Source: Pseudomonas wayambapalatensis
GTDB taxonomy: Bacteria > Pseudomonadota > Gammaproteobacteria > Pseudomonadales > Pseudomonadaceae
Length of the DNA stretch: 64,000 nucleotides
Assembly: GCA_014268975.2 (NCBI GenBank)
Contig: CP077096.1
Location: forward strand, 1,014,501 to 1,078,500
Direction: 5' to 3'
Part shown: positions 27,501 through 36,200 of the stretch, piece by piece
How the letters are laid out: every line of letters starts with the position of its first letter
Position numbering within the stretch: the stretch's first letter is position 1
Position numbers and translations under genes: made by a program
The notes under the pieces: generated by a model
Seen by the model: the letters and a program-made list of their open reading frames with translations, nothing else
Told to the model about the DNA's origin: nothing
Database searches by the model: none

Positions 27501-30059
27501 GCCGTCGGGACCGGCTTTCACGTTGTGGGTCTTGCCGTCCGGTGAGGTTATGTTGACCGTGCTGTTGGGCTCGGCTTTACCGGTGATGGCGATCCCCTCA
27601 TTGGGCTTGCTGATCACGTTCAGCCCTGTCGGGGCATCCGGTGGCGTAGTATCAATTTTCGGGTCTGCAATGAACTCCAGAATTGCAGGCAAACTTTTGT
27701 TATTTGCTGCATCCGTTGCAGTGATGATGATCTTGCCGTTTGGCTGAGGATCGTTGATATCCAGCTTGAAATTGCCGTCGGGGCCGGCTTTTACGTTGTG
27801 GGTCTTGCCGTCCGGTGTGGTGACGTTGACCGTGCTGTTGGGCTCGGCTTTACCGGTGATGCCGATCCCCCCAGTGGGCTTGGTGATCACGTTCAACCCT
27901 GTCGGAGCATCCGGTGGCGTAGTGTCGATTTTCGGATCTGCTATGAAGTCCAGAATCGCAGGCAAACTTTTGTTATTTGCTGCGTCCGTTGCAGTGATGA
28001 TGATCTTGCCGTTTGGCTGAGGATCGTTGATATCCAACTTGAAATTGCCGTCGGGGCCGGCTTTTACGTTGTGGGTCTTGCCGTCCGGTGTGGTGACGTT
28101 GACCGTGCTGTTGGGCTCGGCTTTACCGGTGATGCCGATCCCCCCAGTGGGCTTGGTGATCACGTTCAACCCTGTCGGAGCATCCGGTGGCGTAGTGTCG
28201 ATTTTCGGATCTGCTATGAAGTCCAGAATCGCAGGCAAACTTTTGTTATTTGCTGCGTCCGTTGCAGTGATGATGATCTTGCCGTTTGGCTGAGGATCGT
28301 TGATATCCAACTTGAAATTGCCGTCGGGGCCGGCTTTTACGTTGTGGGTCTTGCCGTCCGGTGTGGTGACGTTGACCGTGCTGTTGGGCTCGGCTTTACC
28401 GGTGATGCCGATCCCCCCAGTGGGCTTGGTGATCACGTTCAACCCTGTCGGAGCATCCGGTGGCGTAGTGTCGATTTTCGGATCTGCAATGAAGTCCAGA
28501 ATCGCAGGTAAACTTTTGTTATTTGCTGCATCCGTTGCAGTGATGATGATCTTGCCGTTTGGCTGAGGATCGTTGATATCCAGCTTGAAATTGCCGTCGG
28601 GGCCGGCTTTTACGTTGTGGGTCTTGCCGTCCGGTGTGGTGACGTTGACCGTGCTGTTGGGCTCGGCTTTACCGGTGATGCCGATCCCCCCAGTGGGCTT
28701 GGTGATCACGTTCAACCCTGTCGGAGCATCCGGTGGCGTAGTGTCGATTTTCGGGTCTGCAATGAAGTCCAGGGTTGCAGGCAAACTTTTGTTATTTGCT
28801 GCGTCCGTTGCAGTGATGATGATCTTGCCGTTTGGCTGAGGACCGTTGGTATCCAACTTGAAATTGCCGTCGGGCCCGGCTTTTACGTTATGGGTCTTGC
28901 CGTCCGGTGTGGTGACGTTGACCGTGCTGTTAGGCTCGGCTTTACCGGTGATGCTGATCCCCCCAGTGGGCTTGGTGATCACGTTCAACCCTGTCGGAGC
29001 ATCCGGTGGCGTAGTGTCGATTTTCGGGTCTGCAGTGAAGTCCAGAATCGCAGGCAAGCTTTTGTTATTTGCTGCGTCCGTTGCAGTGATGATGATCTTG
29101 CCGTTTGGCTGAGGACCGTTGATATCCAACTTGAAGTTGCCATCGGGTCCGGCTTTTACGTTGTGGATCTTGCCGTCCGGTGTGGTGACGTTGACCGTGC
29201 TGTTGGGCTCGGCTTTACCGGTGATTCCGATACCCCCAGTGGGCTTGGTGATCACGGTCAACCCTGTTGGGGGAGGAGGAGGGGATGTATCGGCACTTGG
29301 GTCAGCCGTATAATTTCCAGTCAGCGTTTTGCTGGTGCGCCCCGAGCTATCCGTTGCCGTCGCCGTAAAAGAGCCATTGGGCTGCGGCACCTTGCTTGCA
29401 AAACTGAAACTCCCGTCGTTCCCGGCTATCACGCTAATTTTTGAGCCATCCGGAAAGGTGAAGTCAATGCGCGAGCCAGGAGCTCCTTTGCCAGTGACAG
29501 CCATGGTACCGTCGGCTTTAGTGGCTGTCTTAACCTGTGGAGGTTCTGGAGCCGTGGTATTCGGTTTTACGGTGTTAACCCGGTGCCCTCCCCCCCCTCC
29601 ACCACCTGATTGAGTTAATGCGAACACCCCCAAGGCTGCACCACCCAATAGAGCGCCTTTAGTTAATGGCGAAAGATCATTGAATGATGAACTGATTTTA
29701 CCCAGCACGGAGTCGGCACCCTGTGCATTTTGTGCGCTTTGCTGAAACGGTTCGTAGCTGACCCCCAGTGGCTGATTTGCAAGTGCGGGCTCTTGAATAA
29801 CGGCTTCTGTCAATTGCCCATTATCATTGAAGACCAGGGAGTTCTCTTTGCTATCGCGATCGTCAAAGAACTTTTTAATCACTAACCTTTTTTTGTCGAG
29901 AAAATCAATAATCAAATTGTCGCCGCTGCGAGTCATTTGCCTGACGGAGAGTTGCCCTGCATTAACGATGACAATGGATGCCGTCTGCAATGTTACTTCC
30001 GGGCCTTCGACCAAATTTTGTGTTTGAGTTTTTTTATCAAAAATTATTACTTTCGACAT
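24501..30059 (-). CDS. Large type I-secreted adhesin (BapA-like N-terminus, Ig-like repeats, FG-GAP propeller, RTX motif)
   Basis: The protein has 1852 residues, with AGGAAG seven bases before the ATG. Residues 1-130 form a BapA-prefix-like beta domain. Near 135-160 comes SPLTKGALLGGAALGVFALTQ followed by eight glycines. Seven near-identical 91-residue Ig-like repeats (TGLNVITKPTGGIGITGKAE ... DTTPPDAP) span about 265-895, then four or more diverged Ig-like domains follow. About 1220-1620 carries FG-GAP repeats with calcium-type loops such as GDTNGDGLNDI and GDLDGDGLMDT. One RTX block, GNDTIYGKGGADVIYAGSGDD, lies near 1660, and the C-terminus (LLIEQTINVNWV) is the expected secretion signal. 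It is probably exported by the convergent operon at 18781-23833 and held on the surface for adhesion or biofilm growth. No LapG-type TAAG site was seen. Confidence 0.88.
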   Translation of the reverse strand: MSKVIIFDKKTQTQNLVEGPEVTLQTASIVIVNAGQLSVRQMTRSGDNLIIDFLDKKRLVIKKFFDDRDSKENSLVFNDNGQLTEAVIQEPALANQPLGVSYEPFQQSAQNAQGADSVLGKISSSFNDLSPLTKGALLGGAALGVFALTQSGGGGGGGHRVNTVKPNTTAPEPPQVKTATKADGTMAVTGKGAPGSRIDFTFPDGSKISVIAGNDGSFSFASKVPQPNGSFTATATDSSGRTSKTLTGNYTADPSADTSPPPPPTGLTVITKPTGGIGITGKAEPNSTVNVTTPDGKIHNVKAGPDGNFKLDINGPQPNGKIIITATDAANNKSLPAILDFTADPKIDTTPPDAPTGLNVITKPTGGISITGKAEPNSTVNVTTPDGKTHNVKAGPDGNFKLDTNGPQPNGKIIITATDAANNKSLPATLDFIADPKIDTTPPDAPTGLNVITKPTGGIGITGKAEPNSTVNVTTPDGKTHNVKAGPDGNFKLDINDPQPNGKIIITATDAANNKSLPAILDFIADPKIDTTPPDAPTGLNVITKPTGGIGITGKAEPNSTVNVTTPDGKTHNVKAGPDGNFKLDINDPQPNGKIIITATDAANNKSLPAILDFIADPKIDTTPPDAPTGLNVITKPTGGIGITGKAEPNSTVNVTTPDGKTHNVKAGPDGNFKLDINDPQPNGKIIITATDAANNKSLPAILDFIADPKIDTTPPDAPTGLNVITKPTGGIGITGKAEPNSTVNVTTPDGKTHNVKAGPDGNFKLDINDPQPNGKIIITATDAANNKSLPAILEFIADPKIDTTPPDAPTGLNVISKPNEGIAITGKAEPNSTVNITSPDGKTHNVKAGPDGNFKLDINDPQPNGNISAVAIDAAGNKSVPANLTYNLARPSAPTYDIATDQATGEFTLTGKSAPGLKVRIELPNKVTKTVVVDADGNFTLSGPAPQGTSEFKAVAIDGQGRESAATVKSYENPFTKYEVKVESYTDTVGSDGQIIANNKFERHPLNVPTNDPAPTLHGRATGVGSGNSIEIISKGDGKRVALGAVDSDGNWSIKLPAHSDGVYNYDVRIIDGARNVKGAQVTVNLTIDTVPPPAPTLDSIVTKDDVDVKSGKATVDNTPTLRGHAEANATVIIFHKNADGKNVELMRVVADANGEWTAALPFQSNRQHSYYVNALDAASNLSEASSVSQVTFNGPTNKPIAITGSQGVWSVDSAGNVDGSGFDSVAGLGYDSGNYNALLRGNANVSESQHPKYQLGNIDTGFHTAGLGDTNGDGLNDIASVHSGTNSRSRADVRVYNGAQNLGVTSEKYMKMFENPKVIGTGYFVSGAGDLDGDGLMDTVLGGYGAFGQNGTSTVVFGGKQVDPKNTVTDFKFGASDTNVNSYDAFYSGAQYVSATGDFLGGGSRGIVTARGITIGNPDRGSISKTTDFEWVTGTGAREVNQVQSVAGVGDTNGDGFSDVLVNDGTNLFVVYGGTLAEFSKFRNKIVLEEKWLKENNRGYMIDASSALAAQPTKYGDVRALGDINGDGLMDFAYSTYGNSGAGAAKQGGSYGSYQNSYIIFGKADNEKIDMAKFTPKQGIVVPKEQADGASIAGRLDINGDGLPDIYVGSYQSSGKLYLGGTSLGAEPSISVDNTTGLAMGNADSNFIKGTAGNDTIYGKGGADVIYAGSGDDVIILNKDNLSFLLKGFQESAGLHGRLARIDGGNGIDTLAFEKDVNDFDLTKITTTGLGTIKTGVGLSRLANMEVLDLNGGNKMKLTIDLKHVMDMTSGMNMFNKSNFSSGLDEAVSRNQVVIKGSSDNVVEVKDKGEWKTESTKTIYSEGHAYNVYNSVGDHQGQLLIEQTINVNWV
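27375..29267 (-). repeat. Seven tandem 273-bp repeats inside the adhesin gene
   Basis: Unit starts recur every 273 bp (91 codons). Units 2 to 6, counted from the protein N-terminus, differ at only a few positions. The first carries TGLTV and KIHN, and the last diverges after QPNGN. Near identity at the DNA level indicates recent duplication or conversion, and makes copy number unstable. Confidence 0.95.
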
Positions 30060-30243
30060 GTACGTTCTTCCTAAAATGCCAAGAAAGCTTTCCGTTCAGC
30101 CCCTCTCTGATCTAGGTGAGCATAATGGCGTAATAAAACCTCACACCATAATTCAAACGGAAAGGTCAGACCCTGTTAGTAGCTGAGTGGCCTCATTCGG
30201 CGCGCACCCTATAAGATATTAAAATATGCAGATAAACTACTGT

Positions 30244-30259
30244 GTAGGAAATTTCCTAC
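30244..30259. promoter_or_regulatory. 16-bp perfect palindrome upstream of the adhesin gene
   Basis: GTAGGAAATTTCCTAC lies 185 bp before the adhesin start, on the promoter side. The same 16 bp lie inside the 22-bp palindrome upstream of the secretion operon. The rest of 30060-30243 is AT-rich leader with no gene. Confidence 0.55.
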
Positions 30260-30359
30260 GGTGGTTTTGCAGTGGTCTAATGAAACCGAATGAACGAGCA
30301 CCCTGAAAGACAAGACACCGTTTCACCCTTACGGCAAGGGATAGGCAAACGGGGGAGCT

Positions 30360-31085
30360 TTTGGGCCAGGAGCGGCACCGTTGCTGGAGCCCGGAGCAAA
30401 AACTAGCCAGGTTCGCGAGAGCCTTGAGCCAGGACAAAACGTGTCGGTGGTGGCTCGGTGCAACGGCATTAATGCCAAGCTGAACCGGGACGACACAGAG
30501 CCGGAGAAGCTGTAGTGCCGGCCTCAGAGCTGAGCGATGCGCTCAAGCAGATCCGTGAACTGCAACGGATGCTGGGTAAAAAACAATGGAAGCGCAAATC
30601 CTCAAAGCGGCCGTGGAGATAGCCCGGTCGCGAAAATGGTTTATCCACTCACCTTTGTTGCCGCGGGACGACCCGTGAAGCTGGTCAGCGAATGTTTCAG
30701 CGTGGCGCGCTCGCAACTAGCGGTTAGAATCAAGCAATCGGCATCGCCCAAAGTACGGCGAAGCAGGCTTGTGAAGGGCGCTGAACTGGTGGCCGAAATC
30801 CAACAACAGGTCAGCGAACTGCCCAACTATGGCTGCCGTCGAGTCTGGGGATTGCGGCATCGCGCCCGTGAAACCAGGTCGCTACCGGCGATCAATGTTA
30901 AGCGGGTTTACCGGGTCATGCGTGATTACAACCTGCTGCCTGACCGCCGGATCAAACAACCCAGCGTGCCGCGTCGGAACGAGGGCCGTATTCCCGTGCA
31001 AACCAGCGATACGCGCTGGTGCTCGGACGGCTTTGAGTTCCACACTGTAGCAACAGATGATCGGCAAACGACAACGCTACGAACC
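30360..31085 (+). pseudogene. Relic of an IS2-group (IS3-family) element, orfA and orfB fragments
   Basis: Around 30381-30470 the frames give CWSPEQKLA and ESLEPGQNVSVVARCNGIN, the OrfA helix-turn-helix. At 30535-30640 comes [15 protein letters not shown], then frame changes and an in-frame stop. From about 30740 OrfB resumes with VSELPNYGCRRVWGLRHRA, AINVKRVYRVMRDYNLLPDR and the hallmark TRWCSDGFEF, where the first catalytic aspartate lies. The rest of the catalytic domain is missing. Several frameshifts make it inactive. It lies just upstream of the adhesin promoter. Confidence 0.75.
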
Positions 31086-31180
31086 GAGCGAAAGAGCGTG
31101 TGCAATGAATGCGCAACAGATACGTTGAGCCGCATGAGGAAGTTCGCGACTCAAATGATAAAGTCGGCTGATCCATAAGT

Positions 31181-31446
31181 TGCCGGATGCGAATCGCCAT
31201 TTGGGAGAGATCCACCGCGAGAGCGGCGTGACCTTCAAGGCTCGGGCCACCTGGTTTGCTGTCATCGACAGCGCTCGCACGGCCAGTTCTACGCCTGTGG
31301 ATAAACCCGGTCAAGGGTCGACATTCAGCGCCACTTTGGACTTTAAGAGCGGTTATCCACCGGTGGTATTCCGTGGCAACCCCCGGACAACGTGGTTGCT
31401 TTTAGCTCTTCAAAGTAAAGGCCTTCCAAACAGGGCGCTTTGCAGT
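31181..31446. other. Gap without a clear gene
   Basis: The stretch between the IS2-like relic and the defence genes has short open frames only. One plus-strand piece reads PGQGSTFSATLDF, reminiscent of the end of a histidine-kinase ATPase domain, but the surrounding sequence does not support a gene. Confidence 0.3.
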
Positions 31447-31502
31447 GCCCTATCGACGATAGGGCATGAGCCGATGAAGCCTGGGGTTGTAGCCCAGGCT
31501 TC
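31447..31502. terminator. Two hairpins downstream of leoA
   Basis: GCCCTAT-N5-ATAGGGC (31447-31465) and GAAGCCTGGG-N7-CCCAGGCTTC (31476-31502) lie 29 to 84 bp past the leoA stop. Stems are perfect but the T tract is weak. Confidence 0.45.
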
Positions 31503-31530
31503 TGTCTGCCCTGTGTGAGTATTGGGGCGG

Positions 31531-33234
31531 TTAGCTCAACGTTCTGAACTCAGCATCGATGGTTTCAGCTTCAACCCGCCATGCCTGGAAGAGCTGTTGA
31601 CGCACCCGGCTTTCATCCAGATTGCTTTGCAGCTCTTGTCGGCGAGTATTGAGCTGAAGGTAGTCGGGGAAGAATTCTTCCTTGAAACGTTCAGCGTTCA
31701 CCAGAGCGATGAAGTCCTGGCGCTGTTTTTCGAAGTTGTCGACCATCGTTGCAATGGTTTTCTTGAAGGCTTCTTCGCGCTTGTATTGCTCCCAGCTGTC
31801 CCACGCTTCGAGTGCCACACCCAGCAAAGCCAGGGCACCATTGGCGCCCTTGGCGAATTTCACCGCGCCCCAGGGTTTAAACTTCAGGTACTTGCCGATG
31901 TCCATGCCAACCGTCTTGGCAATTGTCGAGATGCCATCTCGAGCGGCCAGTACCGTGGTGTTGTTGATGAGATTGCCCTTGAGCACGTGGTTGATGCCTT
32001 GTTTCCCCAGAGCTTTGACCGTCGTATTGAAGTGATTGACCTCACTGTCGAAGCCAACCTGCATCTTCTCGACCTCAAGCGTGATCGACTGGGTCTGGCG
32101 GCTGAACTCGTTTTGCAGCCGTGTAGCGAGGATGATGCCTTCGGCACCGACCTCTCGTTCGAAGAAATCGGTGAACGTTTCAAGGCTACAGCCTTTGGCC
32201 TGCAGGATCAGATCGGCGAAGTAGCGCGTGGCAAACTCGCGCAGGCTGATACGTGCTTCTTCGATCTGCTGACCGGTGCTTGCCAATTGCTTACCTAACC
32301 GACCATTGAGCTCGTCGAGCTTGCTGACTTCGAGGGAAACCTTGTGGTCGTTCTCGACAGCGATCGGCAGTTGGTTGTTGAGCACATCGCGAATTACGCT
32401 GGTGCGCATTTCATTGGCCAGCGCAGCGCTGCCACCGTTGTGCTCGATCTTCGCTGTGGTCGCCGTCTGCAGGGTTGCGATATGTGACAGCGCCTTGAAT
32501 TCTTCAAGGTTGGACAGCCAGTGCTCGGCCCCCAGGTCAAAGGGATTGGCAGCTACTGCAACTATCGAAAGATCGGCTGCTTCCTGATCGCTCAGACCAA
32601 TCTGTTCGCGAAGCCTGCCCGTGACGTTATCGCGCTTGATCTGCAGATTGGACTGATAGTCCTGTTCGTCTTCAACATCAGCCACCTCATCGAAGCGACT
32701 GAGCACGAACACCGTGCGCGGCAGCAGGCCCAAGGTGCGGAACAACCAGGTCAGGTCTTCCTTATGGCTTTCCTTGATCGGGTTGGTCGAGTTCATCACG
32801 TACAGCACCAGGTGAGATTCGCTCACGTACTTCTTGGTGATATCCTTGTACTTCTCGATGGCATGGGTTTCGGCGTTTTCCTGCTCCTTGAAACCGAACA
32901 GGCCCGGGGTGTCGATCAGTACGAAATCATCATCGACCTCGTAGATTTTCACCTCGTTAGAGGACTCTGCATGACTGATCTTCATACTGGATTTATCCAG
33001 CTTTTCCATCCAGGCTGCCGCAATCGATGTCTTGCCCTCGGAGAAACCTCCGATCAGCGCGACCTTGAGTTTTTCACCGGATACGCTGTTGATGGCGTTC
33101 CTCAACTTGCTGCTCAGGGCCCCGTCGATCGGCACGCCGGCCTTTGCACCCTGGTCGAGAAAACCTTGCAACCGTTCGAGCAGCGACAGTGCGTCGGCCT
33201 GTTGGGCCTTGAATGTCTTGAGGGTATTTTCCAT
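31531..33234 (-). CDS. leoA: LeoA-like dynamin-family GTPase (Eleos-type defence, small subunit)
   Basis: The 567-residue GTPase has its P-loop VALIGGFSEGKTS near residue 61, the G3 motif LIDTPG near 112 and a G4-like LSRFDE near 190. These are followed by a long helical stalk with a hydrophobic stretch (GANGALALLGVALEAW) near 470, the expected membrane-touching part. The size is close to E. coli LeoA. Its start overlaps the stop of the upstream gene by one base, so the two are translated together. LeoA plus LeoBC make the Eleos anti-phage system; the match to that pair is from family knowledge, and immunity here is untested. An Mrr-type nuclease lies just upstream of the pair. Confidence 0.75.
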   Translation of the reverse strand: MENTLKTFKAQQADALSLLERLQGFLDQGAKAGVPIDGALSSKLRNAINSVSGEKLKVALIGGFSEGKTSIAAAWMEKLDKSSMKISHAESSNEVKIYEVDDDFVLIDTPGLFGFKEQENAETHAIEKYKDITKKYVSESHLVLYVMNSTNPIKESHKEDLTWLFRTLGLLPRTVFVLSRFDEVADVEDEQDYQSNLQIKRDNVTGRLREQIGLSDQEAADLSIVAVAANPFDLGAEHWLSNLEEFKALSHIATLQTATTAKIEHNGGSAALANEMRTSVIRDVLNNQLPIAVENDHKVSLEVSKLDELNGRLGKQLASTGQQIEEARISLREFATRYFADLILQAKGCSLETFTDFFEREVGAEGIILATRLQNEFSRQTQSITLEVEKMQVGFDSEVNHFNTTVKALGKQGINHVLKGNLINNTTVLAARDGISTIAKTVGMDIGKYLKFKPWGAVKFAKGANGALALLGVALEAWDSWEQYKREEAFKKTIATMVDNFEKQRQDFIALVNAERFKEEFFPDYLQLNTRRQELQSNLDESRVRQQLFQAWRVEAETIDAEFRTLS

Positions 33235-36200
33235 TACAGTTTTCCTGCGATTTCGATTTGGCGGGAGAGCACTTTCAGGCGTTTGGTGGAGCGCGCCAGC
33301 GTTTCAACCTGGCTGGAAGCTTGCTTGGCAGGTGCTTCCAGCGCCCGATCAAGTTGCTCGATCGTCTTCTGCATTTCGCTCATCGCGCTTTCCAGATTTT
33401 CACGTAATGCACTGCGCAGTTGTTCGGTAGCGCTGAGCAGATTTTTATCGGTTGCCTGGCGTTGCTGAGATTTCTTGAAGTCGGAATCGAATGCGCCCCA
33501 GATCGCTTTGCCAACCGAGATCAAAGCGGTCAGTACCGAAGCCCCTACGAACCACAGGCTGGCACCGCCGGTGAAGGGGGCTGCTGCGATTCCCAGAAGG
33601 CTGGCGATCAGTCCCGCAACCTTGATGCCATTGTCGATTTTGATATTGAGTTTGAACGGCTGATTGAACTTCATGCTGCCGAGCTTTCCATAGCTCGCGG
33701 TCAGTTCCTGAGCATGCTTTTCGAATCGTTTGAGAATATCTTCGGCAGCCTTCTGGAAGGTGCTCACTTCAACGTTGATGACCTCGGGTAACTGCTTGCC
33801 CAACGCGTGTTGCTGTTCCTCAAGCTGTTCGCTCAGGGCCGCCTTGAAAGCATCGTTGCTGATGTCTCCTTCGATCCTCGCATAGACGCTGTTTCGCACC
33901 TTGCTGGCGAAGCTGTGGATCAAGGTCTCGCCTGATGATTCAAGGCGCTTCTTCAGCGCACTGAAGCTGCTGTTCAACTGACTCTTGGCGCTTTGCTCTT
34001 CTTCGTTGAGTTTGGCCGCCAGCGCCGAAAGCGTTTGTTGAACACCTGAGAGCGTGCCGGTGGTGTCAGTGAGTGCTTCATTGGCCTTGTTGAAGTTGGC
34101 CCGAATGATCTTGGACTGGCCGTCACGGATCAATTGCTCGTCGAGCAACTGCAGGAAGCCTCGCAGGCGGGACTTCTCCAGGAGTTCGTCGGCACCAAAG
34201 TCCGCGAGCACCTTGGCCCGACGATTGGCGTTCGATGAACCCGGCGCGAAGTGATGGGTCGAGGCAAGGAATGCTGGCAAAGCGGTCAGCGCGAACACCT
34301 CCCGGTAGTGTTTGCCAAGCTGCTCGGCCATCTTCTGATCTAGGCCAGCAAGACTCGTGGTTTCGTCTTCGGAAACCAGCGGTCGGCCGTTCAGGGAGTT
34401 TTTGGGGCTGGTGATCTTCTTGTTGAAGATTGTCCAGACTTCGGTTTGTGCAGAGAGATGCTTCTTGATCTTCTCCAGCGTGCCCACGTTCTGCCCATCG
34501 CCCGTCTGCGGAGGTGCTGCCTGGTTGGTGACGTAGAATACGGCGTGAGCTATCTGTACGGCGCGCTCGATTTCCTCCAGTACCAACCCTTCCTTGCCTT
34601 CGATACCCGGTACATCCAGCAAGGCGAAGGGGTGGCCGTCCAGTTCGAGGTCATAACGCTGTGTTTTGCGCGTGAAGTCGGCACTACCGTCACCGATGAT
34701 CTGCCCGTCGGCGTGGATCTTCAGCTCGGTCACCAGTTGCACCAACTGAGTTTCAACTTCCAGGCGCTGTTGTACGAGCGTCCGTTGCTGCTCAGTAGTC
34801 TCTGCCTGTTGAGCGGTAAGCGCCGTACAGGCATCGTCGCGTGCACGGGTGATTTCGGCTAACTGCTGCTCAAGTGCAGTGCGGGCGTGCTCGGCTTTCT
34901 GCCGTTCGGTATCCAGTGTCACTGCAGCGCTGTCGCGTGCTGCCGTGGCGGTGGCCAACCGGGCAGTGGCATCGTTGAGCTGGAGTTCTTCCGGCATTTT
35001 TCTGAACAGGTTCAGCAGCCTCTGCCAGAGCGAAGCCGTGCTTTTACGTTCGGCGAGAAGGCTGTGCAAACGGGTAACGGCAGCTAGAGCATCTTTGTGC
35101 GCGTGCTCGTGTTGCTGGAGCGTGTTGTCCAATCGTTGTGTCAGCTCGCTGGACTGGGCATTGGCCTGATCCAACGCTTCGCGAGCCTGCTGGTAGGGTT
35201 GCTCGTACTGCTGCACTGCGGCGGTCAACTGCCGCGTGAGTTCATCAAGTCGCGCTTCGGTCTCCTCAATGCATTGTTGCAAGCGCTGGAGGTTTTCTTC
35301 AGTCAGTTCGTACTGTTCGTGCAGCTTGCGGAAGGCCTCCTGGCTCGCCCGCTTGCCTGGCTCCTGCAGCAGAATCCGCAACGTCTCGATGAGTGTCGAC
35401 TTGCCTGCCCCGGTTTCACCATAGAAAGCGATGGTTAAGGTGTTCCACTCGGCGTTCTTCTCCAGTTCCGCCAACCGATCGAACAGCGCGGTACGATGTT
35501 CGGTGAGCCGCCGCAGCGCTTCTTTCCTGGCCAGGTTCAAGGCTTCGTCGTCCGAAGAGTGCCTCAGCTCACCGATGATGAGGGCCAACTCATCGTTGAT
35601 TTGCTGGTAAACCTCGCGGGGGCTGTTCAGTTCGAGAGTCATGTAGGGTTCTTCGATGGATTTTTCGTACGCCTGGGGTGGCGGGAAAGGGTCAGCATGA
35701 GCGAGGGTCGGCTCAGGAGCGTTCGGCGTAATTGCTTTGAAGCGTGTTTCGGTCAACACCTCGGGGAGTCGCTCCCAGTAATCTGTGTGACCAAAGTCGT
35801 TCATTTCGACGCTTTCAAAGTGCTCGACCACGTTGCGTCCCAGGCAGGTTTCGCCCCAATTGAGCAGCAACGTCCGGTCTGTCTTCGAATACGCGTTGAT
35901 CATCCTGCCTTGCAGGCGCTTTCGCATCTGGCTCGCTTCAATGGCTGAGACCTCGACTGCCGCAGCCATCAGCAGTACATCGTTGATTGCCAACTGATGC
36001 CTTCTGGAGAAACTTTTCAGACTGCTGACCACCACCCGACCGCCAAGAGAGTGGCCGATCAGATTGATGGTTTCGACCTGAGGGTGTTTGGTGCGCAGGT
36101 ACTCTTTCAGTTGATCGAGCAGCACAACACCCATGCTCTCGGCACGAGCGCGGGCATCGCTGAAGTTCTTCAGACGGTCTTTGACTACAGCCCCCACCAA

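Noticed and set aside
27375..29267. Possible CRISPR-like array
   Set aside because: Units are 273 bp, contiguous and coding, with no spacers.
27481..29444. Plus-strand repeated open frames opposite the adhesin repeats
   Set aside because: They recur every 273 bp only because the minus-strand gene repeats. They have no ribosome sites and unnatural sequence.
24501..30059. LapA-type adhesin cleaved by LapG
   Set aside because: No TAAG-type double-alanine site was seen in the N-terminal 160 residues, and no lapD or lapG is present in the window. The start resembles BapA instead.
31181..31518. Histidine-kinase gene fragment
   Set aside because: Only about a dozen residues resemble the end of an ATPase domain and the rest does not fit.
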